Source of the DNA: Apostichopus japonicus
Lineage: Eukaryota; Echinodermata; Holothuroidea; Aspidochirotida; Stichopodidae
Length of the DNA: 64,000 nt
Assembly: GCF_037975245.1 (NCBI RefSeq)
Contig: NC_092569.1
Coordinates: 35,440,668 to 35,504,667 of the forward strand
Direction of reading: 5' to 3'
Made by a program: the position numbers and the translations under genes
The notes under the pieces: generated by a model
The model's database searches: none
Told to the model about the DNA's origin: nothing
The model's input: only the letters and a program-made list of their open reading frames with translations
In this document: positions 25,955 through 36,300 of the stretch, piece after piece
How the letters are laid out: each line of letters starts with the position of its first letter
Position numbering within the stretch: position 1 is the first letter of the stretch

Positions 25955-27030
25955 ACCAAATTGATTCTATGTCAGTGTCGAGGTGGAGCGTAGGCAAATG
26001 GGAACAGCAAGGCTGTTTGAGACTTCAGGACTTTTTAATTCTTTTGAATCTTATGCATCAGTTCTCCAGTGTAAAGGACATTTTTTTACTCTCAGGAAGA
26101 ATGGAAAAAAGGCCAAAAAAAGTAATAAAAAAATTGTAAAAACGAAAATATTAAAAATAAACAAAAATCAGCATATTATATCATTTGTTGTGTTTATTTC
26201 ATGGTCTGGTTTTCTATTGTCCAGTTTTGGGCACCAAATTTGTTACTTTTTGAGAAGGATACCAGGGATAGAATTTGGGCTTAAAAAAATGAAATCTGCC
26301 CAATACATTGTAACCAAGGTAACCACGTGATCATGACTATTTGGAAAGTGAAGAAGAACCAGGAGTCTCTTTGAAAGCAAACATTACTAATTTGTTTCAC
26401 ACAGGCGTACGAGGCGGGGGGCAGACTGCGTGCACCACCCCAAATTTCCAGAGGACAAGAAATTCGGCCAAAGGTCCTGAAAATTTGGGCAGCCTAAGAG
26501 GAGAAAAAAATACATACAAATATGTAGTAGCTTGCCAGAATCTTTTTCATATTTTTGCCCGAAAATTCCGTGGAGAGCGTTCTGTGTTATTTTTTGTTAT
26601 GACAATAATGTTAATGTAGCATGAATGATTTTCTTTGTTTAGCATCATGATGCCCGAATATTTCTGTGTAACACCACCGTAAGCGCAGCTCATCTGGGCT
26701 ACCACGTTTTTTGCACTATCGCCCAAAATTATTAACAGGGAACGCCGCTCACAATCGTGGTGACAAGCATGCATGGAGATTAGCAGTCTCTGAAGTGGAA
26801 AGACCGCAGTAAACAAGCCCAAAAGTAAAGGTTTATCATACTCTTTTTTATCTTTTATACTTTTTTTGTGAGACAAATTGCAGTCTCATCCGACACAGCG
26901 ACATTTTCCGCCTACTTGTCGTTGAACAATGTATGATTTTATGGGGGTAGCTGAGTACAGTGTTAAAAGATTGAATAGATCATCTAAAAAATAGCATACA
27001 AAATATACTGTCCTAGTTTTCCCATACAGA
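25955..27030. other. Intergenic, repeat-like, no gene recognised
   Basis: Contains a transposon-end-like stretch around 26403-26500 (GGCGTACGAGGCGGGGGGC) of unknown family. Short ORFs on both strands lack splice or homology support. Confidence 0.4.
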
Positions 27031-27617
27031 GTTATGTTCAGTGGCGGCGGAACCGGAATGAAAAAGTTGAGGGGGCAAATGCATGATAAGCCCCCCCAAT
27101 ATTTACCAAGGCTCCGAAACGTGCATCTGCCCATTTTTCAATGCATACTTGTCGATCTGTCCGATGCACACGTATACTATATATATAGGTGTAATAATTT
27201 TAGTAATTGCTGGGGGACCCTCGGCCCGTCCCCTGGCTATAGACCACATTGTCACCCCAACCGCGTCTTCACGCCCCGTGAAAAGTGGAAGCAGTGAGTG
27301 TGAGTACCGGTAAGCGTAACACAACTTCGTCTTAGTCCAATGACTTGCCTCATTTCAGCCAGTTCTCCAACATCCCCTTACTTAGTGGCGGAGCGTCCAT
27401 ATATACAGTCAGGGGGCGGATGCCCCCCCCCCCTGACGGACTCAAATGGACTGCTGGCGCCCTTTTCAGCTTTTCACTACTTTTTACTTATTCGCGATTA
27501 TTGACTATTTTATTGCGCTCTCATATACCTATTGACATTTGTCATATTCTGTTGGTGTAATTTTTCGCCAAAATGGCGACGACACCTTTTTATTCTCCGT
27601 TAATCTGCAAATTAGCA

Positions 27618-27721
27618 AGGCCCGGAAAGGGTCATTTCCTGCAATCTAGGGATTATCTTTTCTCAAAAATTTTCTGTACGCTCCGCGCCAACTTGTGGTG
27701 GCGCTCCGCTTAGATAGTGTC
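27618..27721 (-). repeat. Hairpin module copy
   Basis: Inverted form with TACGCTCCGCGCCAAC and GGTGGCGCTCCGCTTAGATA; the distal half is diverged. Inside family X copy 1. Confidence 0.85.
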
Positions 27722-27954
27722 GAAAGCGCCCCTACAGACCATTCTTGCCCCCCCCAGACCAATACCCCTAGCTCCGCCACTGCCCTTACTACACTCAAAA
27801 ACGTCTTTGCGAGTACACTACGAGGAATAGCTACTCTCTTAAAACACCATCGAACATACAAATTACAATGTTTTTACAGACTTTTAGGTGCAATCTGAGA
27901 AATTGCAGGACTGAGACCCATATTTTAGGGCTAGGTATTCGCAGCATTAAACAC

Positions 27955-28054
27955 TCGGGAAGTGCCGTTTCCGGCCATCCGGGGGTTTGAAAAAACCCAA
28001 AATTTTCTTGTACGCTCCGCGCCAACCGATGGTGGCGCTCCGCTTAGATAGTCT
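27955..28054 (-). repeat. Hairpin module copy
   Basis: A well-conserved inverted copy (CTCGGGAAGTGCCGTTTCCG to CGCTCCGCTTAGATAGTCTC), ~45 bp from the right end of family X copy 1. Confidence 0.9.
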
Positions 28055-28099
28055 CCACACATTAGCCCCCCCAATAATTTTTCCGTTCCGCCGCGCCTG

Positions 28100-28976
28100 G
28101 TTATGTTACCATTTCTTCTTTTTCTAATTTACCAAATTTTTGGGGAAGTGTAAATTTCTAAACGTGAGATTGTAAAATAAAGAGCGTTTAGATGCAACTT
28201 GCACGGCCTCAGGAGTGCCATTTCCGGCAATCTGAGAGGTATATTTAGTGCACAGAACTTTCTACTCTATGCGTCAATCGATGGTGGCGGTCCGCTTAGG
28301 TGGTCTCACGGGAAATTTCGGGAAAAAAAGTTTCTGCCCCCCCCAAACTGAAATGGTCCCTTACGCCTATGTCTGTTTATACTGGTAAGTAGAAGAGTGG
28401 CACAGTGTGTGGGGTGGTCTTGAAGGGGGGGGGGGATTGAAAACCTAGTTTACAGGCCAAGTTGAGGTCATCCAAAGGAAATTTGTATCAAGTCTTATGG
28501 CACCCATGAGCTGATATGTTAAAATAAAGGAATGTAAAGTTTATCATACAGCAGGTCATACTTTTGATAAATTTCAATAAAGTGTAGTCTGTGTTACCTT
28601 CTAATTGGATAGTCCTTTACTTAAAACTTTGCTTAAAGGAGACACAAACGAAAACCATCAGTACTCTGCTAGAGGTAATGGTTAGCTTTAAACGATTCTA
28701 GTACCCCACCCTAGTCCCCACCCTCATCACCCCACCACCACAACCAGGGGATTCAAACCACACCATCATTAACGATGTCAGTCATAGCAATAGTTCTCAT
28801 GGACAGCTTGCCCAACAGCTGTCGTGTAGCGTTGCGAAATAATGCTGTGTTACAAATACGCCTCAAAATGTAACGGACTTACAGATTTCCAGCATTTTTC
28901 TAGAGTTCAGTAATAGACCATTATGTACAAAATAGTAACCTGTTTGATGTGCATTAACGATAACCCGTACATGGTA
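28100..28976. other. Intergenic with a hairpin-module copy and a poly-G run
   Basis: 28205-28308 is a diverged copy of the hairpin module; CCCTTACGCCTATG at ~28360 resembles a transposon end. The rest is unique-looking, with no gene recognised. Confidence 0.5.
28205..28308 (-). repeat. Hairpin module copy, diverged
   Basis: GGAGTGCCATTTCCGGCAAT and GATGGTGGCGGTCCGCTTAGG retained; the middle is altered. Outside any element I could delimit. Confidence 0.75.
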
Positions 28977-28979
28977 TCA

Positions 28980-29610
28980 AGTACTTCGTGCAGTTTTTAA
29001 CTTTAAAGGAGGAAACAGGAATACGATGCCTTCCTGAGTGCTTCGTGCAGTTTTTAACTTTAAAGGAGGAAACAGGAGTAGGATGCCTTCCTGAGTGCTT
29101 CGTGCAGTTTTTAACGTTAAAGGAGGAAACAGGAATACGATGCCTTCCTGAGTGCTTTGTGCTGTTTTTAACTTTAAAGGAGGAAACATGGATATGTTGC
29201 CTTCCTGAGTAATTCGTGCAATTTTTAACTTTAAAGGAGTAAACAGGAATAGGCTGCCTGCCTGAGTGCTTCTTGCAGTTTTTAACTTTAAAGGAGGAAA
29301 CATGGATATGTTGCCTTCCTGAGTAATTCGTGCAATTTTTAACTTTAAAGGAGTAAACAGGAATAGGCTGCCTGCCTGAGTGCTTCTTGCAGTTTTTAAC
29401 TTTAAAGGAGGAAACATGGATAGGTTGCCCTCCTGAGTGCTTCGTTCAGTTTGTAACTTTAAAGGAGGAAATATGAATAGGATGCCTGCCTGAGTGCTTC
29501 TTGCAGTTTTTAACTTTAAAGGAGGAAACATGGATAGGTTGCCCTCCTGAGTGCTTCGTTCAGTATGTAACTTTAAAGGAGGAAATATGAATAGGATGCC
29601 TTCTTGTTTC
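28980..29610. repeat. 57-bp minisatellite, ~11 units
   Basis: Units are built on CAGTTTTTAACTTTAAAGGA followed by GGAAACAGGAATA... and TTCCTGAGTGCTTCG. Variants are arranged as dimers in places (a 114 bp pair repeats at ~29190 and ~29304). Because 57 is divisible by three, a 226-codon frame stays open on the minus strand (19-residue repeats around STQEG and FPPLKL) and one on plus; no splice sites, homology or codon signal suggest it is a gene. Confidence 0.92.
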
Positions 29611-30351
29611 AAGGGAAAGGCAAAAAGGTGGACAAACTGTAGCAAGTAGTATGTCATTGCCCAGCCATATAGTTATATGCCATAGTTTTCGTTGGCATAG
29701 GGATTAGCGTGTGCACCCATTTTATTGCAAAGGTTACTCTTACCACTGCTAGTTATAACCGGCGTTTTTTTCTTCTTTTTTAAAAAATTTTGTTGGAACG
29801 ATGACCACTTCTCTTGCAGGGATACACATATTGTATCGTTAGTTGTTTGGATTCGTGGTGGATAAGAAAATACGACAGGAGCACAAAGGTGAAAGGAAAT
29901 TACAGCACAGTACGTAAAGTATTTTAACTGAAAATTGGCAGCTCGTTACAAATGGCAATTTTACATAACTGTCAACCAGATCTTTGGAGAAATTGCGATC
30001 GATTTGAGAAGAATTCAAGAATTTTGGAAAACAGCGTCCTATTTCATTGGGGTGGCGTTACGATTGGTCGGAATAATTAAGGTGTGTCGTGGGCCGTGTG
30101 TGGTGGGCACAAGTTCGTTTACTCTTACATTCAGCCGAGTAAGACTACACAGTTAATCCTCCACCCCATCATAAAAATCTATCAAGTACGCGAATTGGAA
30201 ATTGACTTTGGTGTAACGTTTGTTTCCGGGATGCTCACTTATAGGCCTCCGTAACTTTCAGACGTTGCGCAGATTAGAACTCAGCGTATTAACCACGGCG
30301 ATAACTCGCATTCGCTGCTTAATCATAGCTTCGCGCTGACTTAAAAACAAC

Positions 30352-33300
30352 ATGGGTTGCTGTCTGGTTCGACTTTTTAATCCCATTCCTCAAACTGGTG
30401 AGTAAATATACAACATAGCTTTCATGTTTTTCCTTTCAATAACTTTCTAATATTTCCAAATCCATCACTGTATGTTAAAAGAATGTTTAAATTACTAACA
30501 TGTGAAAGATATATGATTGTTACTTATAATTATAGGCCTCTAGGTTTTAGAAAGTTTATCCAATCCTATCACTCTTCCAGCAGCCTCAACATTTGTAAAA
30601 TATAAGATATCTTACGGCACAATATTAAATATTAAAAGTTAAAGAAATATTACAATTGGTGATACGAGCCATAATTATAACTATGAAGAGACGTAGAAAA
30701 TTGTGATATTTCTGATATGGAAGACATGAAAGCATTGATTCTAGTTTATGTCCTTATTTTATATCTCTCTGTCTGTCTATAGAAATGAACCCTTTGTCGC
30801 ACAATAAAGGCTGGTAAACAATTCACTGCACCAGACAATGACATCAATGGGGATGAGATTCAAAAAAAGTGTTTCAAATTCTTTTCTTCCTTGAGATGAT
30901 CTAATGTTAATATGGTGAGATAATTCACTGCCTGTGGATCGATAAATTGGCCACCTCTACTCACTCTCAGTACTGGCGTTAGAACGTTTGGTACTGATTG
31001 TGTACCCCGTCCCCAATCTCAATTCCTACACAGAGAAATACATCTTTTTCTCAAAACTTCACTTTTGATGTTGCTGAAATCGGTCCTCAATAAGGTCATT
31101 TCGATTTTCGCCCCACTCCCTTACCCATTTGCTCGTTGTGCATCCTTCAGCTTCCTTTCCCAGCATAATTCAAACCGGCAAAACAGTGATAGTGACATTT
31201 TTTTTTTTAACTGTGCCACCGATTACAAAGCGAGCTGTCTTCATACTTGGCCTGATGCCAAATCACCGGTAACGTTCACAGGCAAAACACAGCGGCGACA
31301 GCTGAATGAACAAATAAACAAAGGTGGCGATTAAACAATGGAAGCCACTAAATACTAACCCGCGTAGCGGTTCGGTTCATCGGTAAGGATCCCGAGCGAG
31401 AATGATCTCACCTGACGTCACAGTCTTGCGTAACTACGTAGATGCACATGTTGTACATTTCACGTGTATAGTGCGGGTACGAGCTCGTGTAACACGTACG
31501 AATTGCCGGGCCAATTCCCGCTCGCGATTAAGTAAAAGAGGGGAAAATAGGAGACAAGTACACAAATATATCCAAACGTTTCACGGTTTATTCTTGACAT
31601 TTTAAGTTAACAAATGTATATAAGAAAGCTGCAATAAAGTACTGTTGTATTTATCTTTATATCTCAAGTATAGCAGGTCTCACAAGTTATTACACAGAGT
31701 TAACTAACCTCCTAGACCTGGTTGTGTACATATATCATTTTAAAAACTGTGAGTACCGTTTAAAACCCATATGTCTATCTTCATCTCAAGTAACAGGTCT
31801 CACAAGTTATTACATAGAGTCAACTAACCTCCTAGTCCTGGTTGTGTACAAATATCAAATTTAAAAGCTGCAAAATTCACTTCAAACGTTTAGATCTATC
31901 TTCATCTCAAGTAACAGGTCTCACAAGTTATTACATAGAGTCAACTAACCTCCTAGACCTGGTTGTGTACATATATCATTTTAAAAACTGCAAGTACCGT
32001 TTAAAACCGCTATTATATCTATCTCTATCTCGTAGCAGGCCTCACAAGTTGTTACATAGAGTCAACTAACCTCCAAGACCTGGTTATTTACAAATATCAT
32101 TTAAAAACTACAAGTACCGTTTCAAACCGCTATTATATCTATCTCTATCTCGAGTAGCAGGTCTCACAAGTTATTACATAGAGTCAACTAACTTCCGAGA
32201 CCTGGGCAAAATAACGTAATTCGGGAACCGAGAGCGCCGAGCACAGTTGCACCCGAAACCGAGTTCCGAGGGCACTCGAAATGGTCCGACCCGCTGTAGG
32301 GGTTAGTATTTAGTGGCTTCCATTAACAATAGGGAAGTATTATGTTTGAAATCAAAAATTGTACGAAACACGTGACTATACTTCAGTGGACTCGTTTTTG
32401 AGAAACAAAGTAGTCGAATTTTCAAAACAAATAGTAAATATAGAGTAAAGCAGTACACATTGGAGAAATCGTTTGAGACATACAAAAAAAAATAAAGTTT
32501 CGGTATATAAAGTTTCGAAATTTAAAGGGGAAAAGAACTAGTTTCAATTATTTACAATTTCTTATGTTCTATCTGGGCCACTATAAAATTCTTATGGAAA
32601 AGCTCGCAAAACTGCGCTCATTTCTGCAACTGATGTTTCCCACTATTTGTTAGCTTATCATACCACGCAGCTTCTTATTATAATTTGGAAAGATATTCTT
32701 CAAATATTTCAAGGTATAAGTTATTCTGTAACGCAGAGAGAGCTTGGCAATATATTGGGAAGAGGATCCAAACATTCCCGTCATTGAAAGTTGGCAAAGA
32801 CTTTGGATTTTCAAAATTCTTTTTGAATTCAGATTTAACTTCGTTCTTCGATAATGTTGCTAGGTTTGCTACAATGCAGCTTGATGCAGCCCCTCCCCTA
32901 CCCCATCCCTTCGGACTTGCCCACCATGGGACTTAGAGATACAGTCCACAGAATTTGAGTTATTCTCTTCACATATAGTTTTGTGCTATTAACGAGATAC
33001 GAAGATAAAAAGAAAGACGCCAAATTCAAAATTTACCGGGGACTTCGCCGCCTGTAACCTCACCATGCACGAACCAGCCCAAGCTTTCAAACCTAAGGAG
33101 CTGAAAGCCAGGGGTGGAGCCGTTCAACAGAATAATTTCATATTTGTAGATGTTAAAAAGTGCATGCGATATCTCCAAATTATGAGGCTCGTTTTATCTC
33201 CATATTAGACTTTCATCTCAAAATACTGATGGTTTGTGTCAAGCATTTGGTGTTTTCCCTTAAAATCTGCGTTCTACGTGGAATCCACCAACTTCAATGT

Positions 33301-36300
33301 TTAATCATTATGGCATCAGATGAAAATGCATATATAGCAGTGGCGGATCCAGGATTTCGCCAAAGGGGGGGGCCCAGATGGGAAATGCCTAATCGTCGTC
33401 CTGGGGGACGGGTCTAAGGGGAGTGGGTGCCCCCCTCCCCTTTGGAAAATTTCACAAAATATGGAGGTCCTCGGTGCAATCTGGTGCTACTTTTCGTGAA
33501 AGTTTGGAGTAAAATTTATTTCCAATAAATCATGTATTCATGGTTTGCCGGGCATATATTTGCAATTTCGAGCAATGAGCTGGGATTTACGTCTTTGGGG
33601 AGTAGGTGGTGATGCAAACTACTTTTTACCAGGCTACTCCAGGCCATTTCATCTTGGATGCCCCTTTCCAGATGGAGACTATTGATGCAGTCAGAGTGCC
33701 CCTCTCACCTTCACTTTATCAGAATGATGGTGTACTCTTTTTGCAAATTTATTTTACAAAAAAATACACGCACAGTGGCGTAGCTAGGATTTTTTGAGTT
33801 TTTTAGTGGGGGGGGGGGGCCATGGCGGCTGTTCTTTCTTGTGGGGGGGGGGGCAGGAGGTTACTATCTAAGCGGAGCGCCACCTTGGTTGGCGCGGAGC
33901 GTACAGAGAAAATTTGAGATTTCAGCACCCCCCAGATCGCAGGAGATGGCACCTGTGAGGCAAAATAGCAACCAAAAAGATGTGCAACTTTGGTGACAGA
34001 AATGCAAAAAAAGTTTTTTCTCTTTCATGCTGACTGGCCTTGCAAACTCAGCCAGAATTTTAACTTGAGGGAAGTTGGCATCATTTGTCGTTTCAAGCTA
34101 CCAAGGCCTTTCTCCCAACTCAAACCTGTGGGCTACCGGTAGGTTTGCAGGATATGCCCACATGTGGACTTAAATAGCATTAGAGGAAGGGGATGGAAGA
34201 CTAACACGCATCGATGTTTCGGTAATGGTCCACATTGGTGGGTCAGTGCTAATTAGGCCATTTATTGGGTTTCTTGAGGCAGCTGTCATCAGAATCTGGG
34301 GTTTTGTGCCAATCGATGACCGATAACATGTATTGGTATGTAAATTTCTTCTTCATATATCTAGCAACACTCTAAAAACAAATGAGTGGATTTCATTCCA
34401 TTGGAGTGATCACTCGGCACACTTCAAATTAAGAGTGAAATTTAACTCTATTGGAGTTAACCCTCACTCCTAATATGAGTGAATATAACTCTATTAGGAG
34501 TTAAGATTTACTCCAATGGAGTGGAAATTCACTCTTATACCGGAATGTGCTCAGTGATCACTCCCTTGGAGTGAAATTCACCTATGTTTTTATCAGTACA
34601 GTACAGTGCATATCATCATACACGTACTTACGTACGTACTACGTACGTTCGTATATCAGACGCACTCGATACCCACGATACGATACGGTCCTGGAGAAAC
34701 TATTTCCACTCATCATTTTTTAAGGCGATACAGTAGTGAGTATTGAACAGGCACAGCCGCATGTTTGCAGGAATTTCAGAATTCCCAATATTTTATATCT
34801 CTACCAGTAGTGAAAATCATGTTTCGACAGTTTGGTTGGCATAAAAAAGTTGTTTTGTGGAATATTCAATGACATATCAGGGGCTGATGCAGGATTTGTG
34901 ACAGGGGGGTCTGACTGGTCCAGCCGCGCCTGAACGTAAGACTATATAAGCGGAGCGCCGTCATCGGTTGGCGTGGAGCGTACATGAAAATTTTTGGCTT
35001 TACAAACCCCCCAGATGGCCGGAAACGGCACTTCCCGAGTATTCTAAGCAGCATGTACCCAGGGGGGCAGCCTATTTCATGGGGGCCTCGGCCCCCAGGC
35101 CCCCCATAGCTACGCCACTGATCACGCATGGGGCCCTTTCCCTCGAACGCGGTAAAAAAAAAATCAGGATTTTCAAAAAGGGGGGGCCCGGGCCCCCCGG
35201 CCCCCCCTGGATCCGCCCCTGTATAGAGCTATTCATGGACAGGTCCCACCTGCTTTCGACAATTTCCTTGTTCACAACCATGACATTCACAATTATAGCA
35301 CACTCGTTTTATTGCGTAATTATGATGTTTTATTTCAAATCGAAATGTCCTAATTTCAACTTTCATCTAAAACATATGATATTTTGCTATTAAATGGTGA
35401 CGTTTTACTATGAAGTTATAGATATGTTTTTCCTTATTTATAACTTATTTCAGCATGAACACCTATTTTTGAGTAATTGTGACATCTCAATTACACTCGT
35501 GAGATTAGACGTGTTTGCTATATCATCCTTTCTCTTTGAGTCACTTCATTGGTATTTTTGCGAGAGAGTATTCTCGAGCTTAGATGTGGGTCTCAGCTCT
35601 GGAGGGGGACAGAATTCCACGCCGTTTCGTTTATCTGTACATTATGTCACAATGTCGAATTTACTGAATCCTAAGAGCAGTGTCAAAAAATGAAGTTTAA
35701 TAACATATAAACTTCAGTTTTACGTATATATTATACTCCAGATAATAATTATTTGTCGTAATTGGATCTAAATGTAAAGAAAATGACTGCAGTTTACATC
35801 ATTTTTTGGCTAAGACTACGAGTTGTAGAAAAATGATGACGTCAAACCAAAAAGTTTGGCACGGAGCCATGGCCACAGAAAACGCTTCTGTGCGTATGCA
35901 TCACGTATAATTCATTGCCGAGTTGACTTTGTTGTGTACGTAATGTCGTATGTCATATACGAACCATCAACAGACAGCAATAGTACTGCATCAACGATAC
36001 TATACATACTATACCTTTCGATATTCGGTAAAACTACTTGATGTAAACTCTCACTAATATTTCTTATACATTCTTGAAGTATTTCGCTTGAATGTTAGGT
36101 GTAGGTTAAGAAAAGAAGTGGCTCTGCGGGACGAAAGCAGTTTTGCTTAAATCACGATATCTTGGCCTATCGGGGTCTGGAATTTAAGGCACAAGTTGTT
36201 CTCAATACCGTGCGAGATTCACGAAAGTAGCCTAGCCGTAGCGTTACGTAGTAAGACATAACGTTAACCTTACATTGCAATGTGACATAGGCTAAGCTAC

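Larger units (their letters stand above)
27039..28099. mobile_element. hAT-like non-autonomous element, family X copy 1
   Basis: Ends: CAGTGGCGGCGGAACC and, inverted, CAGGCGCGGCGGAACG. A perfect 8-bp target duplication GTTATGTT lies on both sides (27031-27038, 28100-28107). It carries two hairpin modules (27618-27721, 27955-28054). It is the unoccupied reference for two insertions found in copy 2. No transposase. Confidence 0.9.
33773..35120. mobile_element. Nested hAT-like element
   Basis: Ends are CAGTGGCGTAGCTAGG and, inverted, CAGTGGCGTAGCTATG. Flanks TACACGCA and ATCACGCA match at 6 of 8 positions, as for an aged 8-bp duplication. It carries two hairpin modules in the same orientation (33862-33955, 34940-35044) and the palindromic MITE at 34369-34595. 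Confidence 0.75.
33338..35221. mobile_element. Outer hAT-like TIR element enclosing another element
   Basis: The left end CAGTGGCGGATCCAGG and inverted right end CAGGGGCGGATCCAGG pair up; TATAG flanks both sides. The twin locus at ~14880 lacks the whole block, so it arrived after the duplication. A nested element sits at 33773-35120. Confidence 0.75.

Noticed and set aside
28980-29610. Possible CRISPR-like array
   Set aside because: It is a contiguous 57-bp tandem repeat without unique spacers, in a eukaryotic genome.
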